A stretch of 22,897 nucleotides of DNA from Haplomitrium mnioides (GCA_049999725.1 JBNGIS010034087.1:48802-71698); one strand, 5' to 3'; shown: positions 1-9,980, counted from the first letter of the stretch. The notes: generated from the letters alone by a model not told the origin. Numbers and translations are program-made.

Positions 1-481
1 TAAATGTTTCTAATGCTAATCCTATGAACACAAGTATGTTGGGCAAAAATCTATTATACGAAATCAAAGCAAAAAATGAGAGCCTCTTATGCTCAATAAT
101 TGGATGCGTGAGACACTATTTGATTGAATCTCTAAAAGACTATCGCATCCCTATAGCTCAACGAATTTCTTCTTAGTGAAAACTCTGAGTACCCAAGAAA
201 ATCACAAATCCCTAAAAAGGTTTCTTCCTTCTCTCAATGAACTGAATTTTTTGTTGCTCGATGCACACCATATTTGGACCGCAAATCCTCAAGGTCTTTA
301 TGCAACTTTTTTGTTTTTTATTTAAGCAGCGATTTGGTACTCAAACAAGATCACACTCAAAGTCCTTAAATCGATGAACAAAACTGAACTGCAAAGTTGT
401 TGACAATCTACAAGTCCATTGACAAAGAAATCTGAACAAAGAAGTCAATCAACAAGTCGTGAAATCCGTGCTCAACAACCG
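1..481. other. Unclassified A/C-rich, CAA-rich DNA left of the gypsy element
   Basis: No gene or long open frame is visible. The stretch is rich in CAA and AAATC words and resembles in style the DNA right of the gypsy element (4831-5660). Both flanks carry phrases such as CTGCAAAGTT and AACAAAGAA. This suggests one older repeat split by the gypsy insertion, but I cannot place a family or a boundary. Confidence 0.3.
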
Positions 482-647
482 TATAATAGTACAAGCACAA
501 GGTTGTGCTATTTATAAGAAAATAGAGAGGAGTGAAGGAAGCGGTAGTGAGTTACTTTTAGGGTTAAGATTGGATTACTTCTCTTTAAAGTCACTTTTGG
601 TAGAGAGTCACTTTTAGGTTACTTGCCTTCGAAGTCACTTTTGGTAG
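482..647 (+). repeat. Partial LTR copy A (gypsy 5' side)
   Basis: It begins TATAATAGTACAAGCAC, matching the LTR start TGTAATAGTACAAGC seen at 648 and 4432 apart from a G-to-A change in the terminal TG. It covers only the upstream (U3-like) part with GTCACTTTT repeats and stops where the complete copy B begins. Confidence 0.75.
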
Positions 648-1075
648 TGTAATAGTACAAGCATAAGGTTGTGTTATTTATAAGAAAATAGAGAGGAGTG
701 AAGGAAGTGGTAGTGAGTCACTTTTAGGTTAAGATTGGATTACTTGCTTTTGAAGTTACTTTTGGTGGAGAGTCACTTTTAGGTTACTTGCTTTCGAAGT
801 CACTTTTGGTAGTGAGTTACCTTTAGCGCTGAAATGAGAAGTGACTTGTAAGTGAAGAAAAAGGGATGACACTCTCTTCTCTTGTATAAATAGAAGGGCT
901 TCTTAGCCCCACTACTCATTCTGGAGTTCCTCTCGAATTATTTGGGTTCTTTGGTTGCTTGGCTTTGTCTTATATTCTTGGCTTTAGTTTGCTTATTGGT
1001 TTTGAGTTGTGTAACTCTTTTAGAGTTGTCTTGAATTATTACTTACTTGGAATTCGGTCTTTGAGTTCTTTTACA
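648..1075 (+). repeat. Complete LTR copy B (gypsy 5' side)
   Basis: About 428 bp, starting TGTAATAG and ending TTTTACA, the same termini as the 3' LTR. It carries the GTCACTTTT repeats, a TATAAATAG box at 885-893 and the downstream GAGTTCCTCTCGAAT block. Its second half differs from copy C and the 3' LTR more than those two differ from each other. Confidence 0.8.
885..893 (+). promoter_or_regulatory. TATA box of LTR copy B
   Basis: TATAAATAG inside the LTR, at the same relative place as in copy C and the 3' LTR. It is the expected RNA polymerase II promoter core of the element. Confidence 0.65.
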
Positions 1076-1077
1076 AG

Positions 1078-1324
1078 TAGAGAGTCACTTTTCAAGCTAA
1101 AATTAGAAGTGACTTGTAAGTGAAGAAAGAGGGATGACACCCTCTTCTCTTGTATAAATAGAAGGGCTTCTTAGCCCACTCCTCATTCTAGAGTTCCTCT
1201 CGAATCACTTGGGTTCTTTGGTTGCTTGGTTTTTGCTTTCTTAGCTTGGACCTTGAGTTGCTTTTGGTTGAAAAGCTTTATTAGAGTTTACTATGAGTTC
1301 TTACTCATTTAGATTTGGTCCGCT
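1078..1324 (+). repeat. Partial LTR copy C (gypsy 5' side)
   Basis: It starts inside the LTR at TAGAGAGTCACTTTT and follows the 3' LTR closely through the TATAAATAG box (1153-1161), GAGTTCCTCTCGAATCACTT and GAGTTCTTACTCATTT, then diverges. It lies directly before the surviving pol sequence and is probably the remains of the LTR that pairs with 4432-4830. Confidence 0.75.
1153..1161 (+). promoter_or_regulatory. TATA box of LTR copy C
   Basis: TATAAATAG, conserved in position with 885-893 and 4626-4634 and followed by the same AAGGGCTTCTTA sequence. Confidence 0.65.
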
Positions 1325-1381
1325 CAATTTGATTGGGGAAAACGACAAATTCAAGTTACTTTACAAGGTAAGAAATTTCTT

Positions 1382-4300
1382 TTGGGGTATTCGACACCGT
1401 TGGTGAAGAAGTCTAAATCAATTCAACATGTTAATTCAGTGCAGCAAGAGTTGTTTGTCTTTGCTATTTGGATTAAGCCCATCATGGACTTAAGCGAGAA
1501 GGGGGGAAAAGGTACGCCTACCTTAATAATAGATGATATTTTGAAAGAGTTTGCGGATGTGTTTCTGGAGGATTTGCCAAAGAGGTTACCAGACGATCGA
1601 TGAATGCCTTTTCTGATTGACTTGATATCGAGAAGCACTCCTTATAATCGACCTATATATCGGCTATCACTACAAGAATTAGAAGAACTTCAAAAGACAT
1701 TGACGAATTCTCTTGAGAAGGATTTCATTCAACACAATACTTCTCTTTGGGGAGCTCCAGTATTCTTTGTACGAAAGAAAGATGGTGGATTTTGTCTTTG
1801 TACAGATTATCGAGGATTGAACAATCAAATAGTGAAAATTGCCTATCATCTACCTCGTATTGATGATATGTTGGATTAACTGAGTGGTGCACGATTATTT
1901 TCTAAGTTGGATCTTTGAAGTGGCTATTGGCAAATTCCAATAAGTGATGTATCAAAGACAACTTTTCGCATAAGGTATGGGGATTTTAAGTGGAAGGTTC
2001 TTACATTTGGTCTTATTAATGCTCTGGCGATATTCATGGATCAAATGCATCAAGTTTTTGATGGGTTATTGGATAAGTCACTGTTGGTATTTTTGGACAA
2101 TATTCTTATCTTTAGTAAAAGTGAAGTTGAACATTGTGCTCATCTCAAGAAAGTACTACAACGACTATGCAATTGGAAGTTTTATTGCAAGAAGTCAAAG
2201 TGTGAGTTTTGGAAGCAAGAGGTGACTTTTCTATGGCATAAAGTGTTTGTGGATGGCATCAAGATGGAGGAAGAGAAAATTAAGGCTATTGCAGAGTGGT
2301 CAACACCGAATGATGCAAAGTATGTTTGAGCTTTTAATGGATTAGCAAGTTTTTATCGAAGATTCATTCATTACTATGCTCATATTGTTGCATGCTTACA
2401 AATTTGCTAGGGAAGGATGCAAAGTTCAAATGGACGACCAAGTAGCAAGTGGCATTTCAACAACTCAAGGATGTGGTGACATCTTGTCCAATTCTACAAC
2501 CATATGACCCAAAAAATCGTTGTATAGTTGATTTTGATGCTTCTAATTTTGCTATTGGAGCACTTTTATAGCAAGAGTTTGAGAATGGACTTCATCCAAT
2601 TGCCTTCATGTCACGCCAATTGAATGCAGCGGAGAGAAATTATTCTGCAAGAGATCGAGAGAAATTAGCAATGGTTTACGCTACCAAAGTGTGGAGACAC
2701 TATCTTTTGGGCAAACTTGTACTTATACGCACATACCACAAGCCAATACTTCAAGCAATCTACTTGGAAAATATGACAAGTCATCATCATCGATGGGAAG
2801 ATCAACTACAACTCTTTGATTTCAAGTTGGAGTACAAGATGAGAAGCTTTTATACTATTCATGATGCATTGTCCCGAAGACTGGATCATTGAATAAATAC
2901 AGTAGAGATAACAAATGCTAGTATATTACATCTTGATGAAGCAACCAGTGACAACTTTTGACAAAAGTTACAAGAAGATGCCTTCTTTACTCTTGTTAGA
3001 GCACGTTTGGTGGTCCAAGATAGTGAGTATCATACCTTTTCCATTCGGGATGGTATTCTCTATCAAGGCCATCAAATATATGTTCCTCAAGATGATCCGC
3101 TATGAATGACACATTTACAAAAAGCATATCACATTTCAATTTTCTAGGCATCTTGGAGTAGACAAGACTATGGAGTTGCTTCAACAGACTTGGCGGTGGC
3201 CAAACCTAGCTTGAGATGTTCGTGGCTTTGTTCGTTCTTGTGAAAGTTGTTAACAAAACAAGGCTTCAAATCAAAAACCAGCTAGTCTTATGCAACCATT
3301 ATCGGTTCCTACTGCTCGGTGGGAACATGTAAGTTTGGATCTTATCACTTTGCTTCCAATCACACCTCATGGGTTTACAATCATTATGGTGTTTATGGAT
3401 AAGCTAAGCAAGCAAATTCATCTAGCACCGACAGTGGATACAGTGGATGCTCTACAATTGGCGAAGATTTATTTTGATATAGTCTTTCGATATCATGGAA
3501 TGCCAAAGGTACTTATATTTGATAGAGATCCACGATTCACTAGGAAGTTTTGGTGAGAGTTATTCACACTTTTGGGCACCAAATTATATATGTCTACGGC
3601 TTATCATCCTCAAACAGATGGGCGAACCGAACGGGAAAATTACACTTTGGAGGATATGCTTCGAGTGTTTATCAATGTTCATCATACGGATTGGGATAGT
3701 TTTTTACCGGTTGTGGAGTTTGCATACAACAACTCCAAACAAGCAAGTACTGGATTTTCTCCTTTCTTTCTTAATTCTGGTCAACATCCTCTTGTTCCCG
3801 ATGGTTTGTTTTCTACTTCGTCTTCCAATGTTCCTAGTCTTTCTACTTTTTTTGTCTCGTTTATCTTCCTCTTTGCAAGATACCAAAAACCATCTTGTTA
3901 TTGCTCAAAATCGGCAAAAACAATTTGTCGATAAACATCGTCGTGATTTCTCTTATATTTTAGTTGACCAAGTTATGTTGTCCACTTATAATCTTCCATT
4001 GTCTTTAGATACTCAAGTTCGTAAGTTATCTCATACTTGGATTGGTTCTTTCTCTATTTCTTAGGTTATTTCTCTCGTTGCTTATAAACTTGATCTTCCT
4101 CTTCATATGAAGATTCATCATGTGTTCTATATGTCTAAACTTAAGCCTTTTGTTCCTAGTCCATCTTTTGTTCCAAATTGTGTTCAACTTCCTCCTTCGC
4201 CCATTGTTCTTGATGATCATAAAGAATTTGAAGTAGAACGCATTTCGACGAAAAGAGTTATCAAGTGAGGGTGGCATCCACAAGTTCAATACAAGGTTTT

Positions 4301-4418
4301 GTGGAAAGGCTATCTACTTCATGATGCTACTCGGGAACCTTCTTCAAATCTTGAGAATACTAAAGAAGAAATTAAAATTTTTGAAAGTTGCGGCAATAAC
4401 GAAGACGTCATCGATTAG
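1382..4418 (+). pseudogene. pol: Broken gypsy pol polyprotein (RT, RNase H, integrase, chromodomain)
   Basis: Several frames together read as one gypsy polyprotein. RT spans about 1604-2390 ([28 protein letters not shown], then FLDN where the YxDD active site should be). RNase H spans about 2400-2892 (DFDASNFAIGALL, AFMSRQLNAAERNYS, then DALSRR). A relic of the integrase zinc-binding region lies at about 3120-3250. The integrase core spans about 3290-3830 and keeps the three acidic positions (SLDLIT, DRDPRFTRKFW, QTDGRTERENY). A chromodomain closes the frame. In-frame stops occur at 1601, 1877, 1916, 2327, 2890, in FW-stop-EL near 3554, and elsewhere. Frameshifts lie near 2390, 3140 and 3845. 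Gag and protease are absent. Confidence 0.9.
4233..4418 (+). pseudogene. Chromodomain remnant at the end of gypsy pol
   Basis: The frame reads VERISTKRVIK, a stop, GWHPQVQYKVLWKGY, then DATREP and a Glu-rich tail before TAG at 4416-4418. VQYKVLWKGY and DATxEP are chromodomain hallmarks. In chromoviruses this domain, fused to integrase, is thought to guide insertion into marked chromatin. The Trp normally found in the xATWEP part is Arg here, so one wall of the methyl-lysine cage is missing, in addition to the stop. Confidence 0.75.
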
Positions 4419-4430
4419 AAGGCAAGGATT
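4418..4430 (+). other. Polypurine tract of the gypsy element
   Basis: GAAGGCAAGGATT lies immediately before the TG of the 3' LTR at 4432. It is purine-rich apart from one C and the last two T, as expected for the plus-strand primer site. Confidence 0.5.
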
Positions 4431-4431
4431 A

Positions 4432-4830
4432 TGTAATAGTACAAGCATAAGATTAGGCTATTTATAAGAAAATATAGAGGAGTGAATGAAGTGATAGTGA
4501 CTCACTTTTACAGTTAAGATTGAATTACTTGACTTTGAAGTCACTTTTGGTAGAGAGTCACCTTTAGGGCTGAAATTAGAAGTGACTTGTAAGTGAAGAA
4601 AGAGGGATGACACCCTCTTCTCTTGTATAAATAGAAGGGCTTCTTAACCTACTCCTCATTGTGGAGTTCCTCTCGAATCACTTGGGTTCTTTGGTTGCTT
4701 GGTTTTTGCTTGCACTCTTGGTCTTAGCTTGGATCTTGAGTTGCTTTTGGTTGAAGAACTCTATTAGAGTTCACTATGAGTTCTTACTCATTTGAATTTG
4801 GTTTGAATTTGGTTTTTGAGTTCTTTTACA
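4432..4830 (+). repeat. 3' LTR of the gypsy element
   Basis: About 399 bp from TGTAATAGTACAAGC to TTTTACA, matching copies A, B and C on the 5' side. It includes GTCACTTTTGG repeats near 4541-4560 and TATAAATAG at 4626-4634. Confidence 0.85.
4626..4634 (+). promoter_or_regulatory. TATA box of the 3' LTR
   Basis: TATAAATAG at the same place as in the 5' copies. If still active it would point transcription toward the CAA-rich DNA and then the hydrolase gene about 1.4 kb downstream. Confidence 0.55.
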
Positions 4831-5660
4831 AATTGTCTTTGACAAATATGTTCTTTGTTGCACACCTTTTGGAAATCACACCTTGTGTTATGTAAATTTC
4901 GAGCTGCAAAGTTACTCAATGAAGCACTCCCAATGCTCAAATGTTGCTTGACATTCACAACTCAACAAAGAAATCCAAGCCACTAGCTTTCAACAAAAAA
5001 GAAAAACAGAACGACATTGGTTGCCTAAAGAAATTTGAGCACCTCCACGAAGAAACATTTTTTGAGGCTAGAAAAAAAATTTGCAATCAAGAAGTTTCGA
5101 GCGTTGATTTTTGACAAAAAAATCCACCTTCGCTAAATCACTAACAGATGGTTATCTACTTTGACAAAATTTAAGAACAAAATTTGCTCTTCGATAAACT
5201 TTGAGCCATCAGAGGAATCACGGTGCTACTTTTTGCCTTCTCTTCGAACATCTGCTTGAAGAATCATTGACAAAAGCTCGATTTTTCACCAACAAAGAAA
5301 ATTCTTCAAAAAAATGAATAGAAATTCCTACAGAGCTTCTTAACAAATTTGCAACACAAATATCGAAAGAAATTGCGGAATCTTTAGCAACCCAAGAAAC
5401 CACGTACACCGTCAAAAGTCTCTAATTAGATTTCTCAACAACAATCCAAGCTACCACGGACGTTCAACAAGAGAAATCTCAGATCTTTCGATGTGCTTTT
5501 CTCGAGTAATGCACTTCTCAAGAAACTCCAATTGACCTTTTCGACATCTCAACCATAGCAACTTTGCTTACAAAGAATCCACACTTGTCCAATAGTTGCA
5601 ATAACTAAGCTCTACAACATCACAAGATAGCTTTTTGATTAGAATACAAGGCAAAATATA
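4831..5660. other. Unclassified CAA-rich DNA right of the gypsy element
   Basis: A/C-rich, with many AACAAAGAAATC and ACAA words and no convincing open frame. It resembles 1-481 in composition and in short shared phrases. It may be the untranslated leader or LTR of an older retroelement, but I see no coding domain. Confidence 0.3.
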
Positions 5661-6042
5661 CTTGGAAATAGTGTAACATTCTTTCAAATATGACACTTAT
5701 TTCTTCTAGTTAAAAGTCTTTACTTATGTTGTAATTGGTTTTAGTTTTATAATATATTGTTTTATTGTAGACCAATGGATACTTTTATAACTGCTACAAG
5801 TTTCTCTCTTTTTATACCCAAAAATCTATGATACCAATGATCTGATTTTGCAGTAGAAATGTTGTTTACATAGTTAGCATGTAAGTTGCATGAAGGCAGA
5901 GCACAATCAGTTATCTCTAAGCAAGATTGTGGTACAAGTTTACTAATGAAGATGAAGCGTGAAAAAGCAGAGTGATGGTGCAACCTTTTTCAGTGTGGAA
6001 GTAGAAGAGACGGATCCACAGCAGTTGGATAGAATTGGTAGG
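5661..6042 (+). promoter_or_regulatory. Upstream region / 5' UTR of the alpha/beta hydrolase gene
   Basis: AT-rich up to about 5770, then less so. The frame of the first coding exon stays open upstream to a GTG at 5959, but the first ATG is at 6043. No clear TATA box or upstream exon could be assigned. Confidence 0.35.
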
Positions 6043-9000
6043 ATGCATGCAGTCTCGTTTCTCAGTTCTGGCTGCCTCAGGGTGTCTTGCGCGTGCTCTC
6101 CTCATGGCTTCTGTGGGACTAAACTGCCATGCTTGTCCGTTTCATCACGGGGAATTCGAATTTTCAAGGAAGATGCCAGGGAGTGTAGTAGAAAAAGTTA
6201 TGGTACGCGGAGTAGTGCAAGATACAGCTCGCAGACGTTTTGTTGCTCTGAAGACCGTCAAATTTTGAAGACCGAAGCGCAAGGGGCTTTGGCAGACGAA
6301 TTGCTGGAGAAAAGTTCTGTAAGTGAAACAGCCGAAACCTTGGAATCCCCCAGAAGTAAGCCGGAGATATGCACAGCTGACGAGTTGCACTACGTTCCTC
6401 TCTCGGGAACTCTTTGGAAGCTTGCTCTCTGGCACTATCGTCCACCTCCTGCTGTGAGCATTCTCTCTACCTCGGAACTGCCTTTGTCTTGAGGGCGTTT
6501 TAAATTCTAACCATTCACCTTCTACGAAATGTGAATGCCTAGGCGACAATGGCTGAATTGGTTTGCATTTCTTTGGGTTGATTTTGGGCACAGCTGCAGT
6601 CCCAACTTTGTTAGACTGCGGATTCACTTCATTTAGTTAATTGATAGCGGGGATTCAATTTTCATCAGTATCTTCTCGGGAGTTCTACTGCCTGAGATTT
6701 GTACGTTCTTAAGCCTCAATGTTCGATCAAGTCAGTAATTTCTCTTTGAATATGTTGACAGGCTCCAACCAGAAGCCATCCTTTGCTAATGTTGTCAGGC
6801 ATCGGCACGAACGCCATCGGTTTTGACCTAGACAACGAGGTCAGTACATTGTCCAGTTTCAGCAGCAAATTTAAATAGGAGCATTGCGATTGTGCAACGA
6901 TAGGAACCAGTTTTTTAGAGCTAGGATGCCACTGAGCGTTCCCGTAGCTCAGTTGGCTAGAGCATCGGTCTTATGAGCCGAAGGTCGCGGGTTCGACCCC
7001 CGCCGGGAACAGTGACACGGCTGGGTATTTAGTTAACTGGTAGTTGTTAGTTGGGAAATTGCGGACGTGGTTATTTTCCCATACTTCGATCTCCTTATCA
7101 CTAGTCTTCTGCCCTTAGAGTATTTAGTGGTGTTGTGTGTTTGTTTTATTACCTGGCCGGGCTCAGCTGGCTAGCGACCTTTTTATGTTATTGTTGTTAT
7201 AGAAGATGCCGAGAAAGAGCTTGATTAGTTGGTCTCCATTTTTCGTGAAGAATGAAACTTGTGGGTAGAAAAATGTGGAACATCCCAGAAAAAGCAAGAT
7301 TATTTTTGCTCCATTTTGTTTTTGCTCATAATATCTCTTATTGCTTCTGAAGTATGTATCCCCTTTTTTCATGCTCAGGTGTCCTTGGCTCGTTACATGG
7401 CAGGAGAAGGATTCGACACCTGGATTCTGGAGGTTAGAGGTGCAGGACTAAGTTCAACTGGTATGGAATCTGTGTCTGATGAGAATCAGAGTTTTGATGC
7501 AAGTGATTTAGTAAGGCAAGGACTTCATCATACTTTGGAGGAGACAACTATATCTACTACAAACACAATTGGGCAGCCTATTGTGAATCTTGAAAATGAT
7601 ATCACTAGTAGTACCATTGAAAAGAGTGATGGAACAGCATGGGAAACTGTTGCAACTGGGCTCTCGAACACCATAATTCAACTTTCGGACAAGATCAAAA
7701 GTTTGTTGTCTGAAGGTCAATCAAGAATTATTTCAGCTCAATTTGTAGAGAAAGTTTCAAGTTTGATAGAAGAGAGTGTGATTTCTGAGCAAGTTGCCGG
7801 CCTAAGGGAGCGTCTGGCAAGTCTTTTGGAGGAAAGGCAGAGCAGCTCACTTGTTGCAACACAAATTGCTGACTTGAGAAAATGGCTGGCAAGGGTTTTC
7901 GAAGAAAGCCAGCGCTCAGTTTCACCTAGAGTGTTAGATCTGCAGGACCGGTTGAACATCACAGTTGACGAATTTCAGAAGCTTGTGGATTTGTTTGCCA
8001 AATATGACTGGGACTTTGATAACTATCTTGAGGAGGATGTTCCTGCAGCGGTGAGTGGATTATTCTTTGTTTTGTTGAGAATCCTCAGGCAAGGAAAATG
8101 ATTGCTTATGAAAATGACTGCCTCGTAAAAATAATGCGCAGATCAACTATGTTCGGGCACAGTGCCAGCCTGTGGACGGAAAAGTGCTAGGATTAGGTCA
8201 CTCGATGGGTGGAATTGTCCTCTATGCGTTGTTGGCTACTCGCGGTAGGTATGCAACAATCCTGCTCAGTATTGTGTCTATTGATTAGAATTGTTGTTGA
8301 CTGTCTATTAGAATCTCTGAGATGTATCTGTGCAGGTGTTGAAGAACACTAGTTTAATCCATATTTTCTTTCCAGCTCCCAATTTTATTTACTCAATTCC
8401 AAGACTGTCATGACTAATAGAAAATATATAAATGCGACATCGTGAGAAATCTCATCATTGGATTACGCCATGATTGTATCAAGCCTTTCTTTCCTGATAC
8501 AGGGGATAAATCTGGATTGGCCGGAGCTGTGACTGTAGCATCGGCTTTAGATTATGGAGTCTCTGATAGCTCCCTCAAACTATTGCTTCCACTGGTAAGT
8601 TTGTATTTGAAGTACTGGTGGGCGTTAGTTTTCTTTTCGAAAGTGCTTTGAGGGAGATACTTCATTTTTTTAGGGACCAAGCTTGCAGCCATGCAAAACA
8701 GTCCTGTTTGTTAATTTCTGAAAATTGCTCGGTCATATGTATTTTAGGCAGATCCAGCTCAAGTTCTGAATGTTCCCATAGTTCCTTTGGGAGCTCTAAT
8801 GGCGGCAGTTCACCCATTGGTCACACGACCCCCGTATGCTCTGGCTTGGCTCGGGTATCAAGTTTCAGCAAGAAAAATGATGACACCTATTCATTTCAAT
8901 AAGCTCCTGCTCAATAACTTTTGTAAGTAGTCACTGCTCATATCGGACCAAGCATTGGTACCTATCCTACAACTGATGCCTCTATATTTGTTATTTGCAA

Positions 9001-9672
9001 AGCTTTGTTTCTTCTTTGACGCAGTTTGTACTTTGCTGAGAATCAGTTGCATATAGAGCTTATTTTCTTACCTTAAGCTCTTCAGGTACCATTCCTGTGA
9101 AACTACTGCTGCATCTGTCAACAGTGTTTAAGCCAGGAGGTTTGCAGAACAGATCTGGAGACATGTTCTACAAGGAACTGCTGAGAGAATGTACTGTCCC
9201 CGTCCTAGCGCTTGCTGGTGATCACGATTTGATCTGCCCCCCAGTTGCTGTTCTAGGTACTACTACCATTATTTTTTTCCGATGATAATTTCGTAATTCC
9301 TAAAATTGCTATTGTAACCAATATTAACAAATTGAGTGCTATAGATACTGTGAAAGAGTTACCAGAAGACAAAGTTCAATATCAGTTGTTTGGAGGCTCT
9401 GGTGATGAACATTATGGTCACTACGATCTTGTTTGTACCCACTCGGTATGTCCTTTTACTTGCTGGATACGAGAAGCTTTCTTTCTTATACTTGAAGGCT
9501 TCATTCACTTCACATTCTTTTTTTGGGATGTTGAGATAATCCAGTATGAAATAAGTCCATCCTCTTTTGTGTACTGTTGTTGACTTTCATTGTAAATGTT
9601 GTTGACTTGCAGGCCAGAACCGAAGTCTTTCCTGTGATCCAAAGGTTCCTTGTGAAATGCGACGAGACATAA
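6043..9672 (+). CDS. Plant alpha/beta-hydrolase family protein, probably chloroplast-targeted
   Basis: Predicted exons: 6043-6453, 6762-6839, 7379-8050, 8142-8244, 8503-8594, 8748-8922, 9086-9256, 9345-9445, 9613-9672. All introns are GT..AG with matching phases, giving 620 aa. The family is the uncharacterised plant alpha/beta hydrolases like Arabidopsis At1g73750 and At1g15060 (from memory). Family marks: ADELHYVPLSGTLWKLALWHY; HPLLMLSGIGTNAIGFDL near the oxyanion region; FDTWILEVRGAGLS; the nucleophile elbow GLGHSMGG (Ser codon 8202-8204); AGDHDLICPP (acid); and HYGHYDLV (His). Between the second and third of these marks and the elbow lies a roughly 180-residue helical insert with repeated L-S-E-E/D-G-Q-S patterns, typical of this family. 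The Ser/Arg/Cys-rich first 60 residues look like a transit peptide. The substrate is unknown. The start at 6043 is the first ATG in the frame. Confidence 0.85.
6938..7011 (+). tRNA. tRNA-Ile(TAT): tRNA with TAT anticodon (predicted Ile)
   Basis: A full cloverleaf can be drawn. The acceptor GTTCCCG/CGGGAAC has 7 of 7 pairs, with discriminator A at 7011. The D arm is GCTC..GAGC, the anticodon stem TCGGT/GCCGA, the loop CTTATGA with TAT at 6972-6974, a 5-nt variable loop, and the T arm GCGGG-TTCGACC-CCCGC. A box (TAGCTCAGTTGG) and B box (GGTTCGACCCC) promoters are present. No intron. The first T4 run, a likely Pol III terminator, is at 7074-7077. The gene lies in intron 2 of the hydrolase gene on the same strand. 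Position 37 is G, where decoders of A-starting codons normally have A, so the isotype is less certain than the fold. Confidence 0.88.
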
Positions 9673-9980
9673 CTTGAACCGTGGATCCAATGACAAAATG
9701 ATTGCTGCATTAGCCTGATGAGTTCACAAGTCCAAAAAAACTAAATTGTTAATAAGGCTACTATGAAAGGTGGGAATGGGTTAGTTAGGGTTATGGAAAT
9801 GGTTGTATTCGATCTACGGAATGTGAAGAGATGGATTGCAGTTGTTGGTTGGTTGAAACTGCAAGCACCCTATCAACTCACCAATCTGTTCTATTGCTTT
9901 TGTTTGGGCTTCGGAAGGGAAGGAAAGAGAAGGGAAGTCAAGCATGATGTAAAAGAGAGGTGTAGAATTGTTTGAGAATA

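Larger units (their letters stand above)
482..4830 (+). mobile_element. Degenerate Ty3/gypsy (chromovirus) LTR retrotransposon
   Basis: LTR-like copies at 482-1324 and 4432-4830 flank a pol-like region in the order reverse transcriptase, RNase H, integrase, chromodomain. This order, with integrase after RNase H, is the Ty3/gypsy order, and the terminal chromodomain marks the chromovirus branch. The 3' LTR starts TG, ends CA and is preceded by a purine-rich tract. No gag, zinc knuckle or protease is visible: only about 60 bp separate the last LTR copy from sequence just upstream of RT. The frame is broken by many stops and shifts, so the element cannot make its own enzymes. I found no convincing target-site duplication; the 5' end at 482 (TA instead of TG) is uncertain. 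Confidence 0.9.

Noticed and set aside
1-481. Target-site duplication for the gypsy element
   Set aside because: The bases before 482 (AACCG) and after 4830 (AATTG) do not match; the 5' boundary is rearranged.
3495-4064. 189-codon + frame as a membrane protein
   Set aside because: Its hydrophobic first half is integrase sequence read in the wrong frame; its second half joins the gypsy frame after the shift near 3845.
5959-6042. Longer N-terminus for the hydrolase from a GTG at 5959
   Set aside because: Nuclear plant genes start at ATG; the first in-frame ATG is 6043 and gives a transit-peptide-like start.
6145-6627. 160-codon antisense frame
   Set aside because: It is a shadow of hydrolase exon 1 with no recognisable domain.
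7259-8101. 280-codon open frame as a separate gene
   Set aside because: It is exon 3 of the hydrolase plus intron sequence on both sides; splice sites at 7379 and 8050 fit the family.
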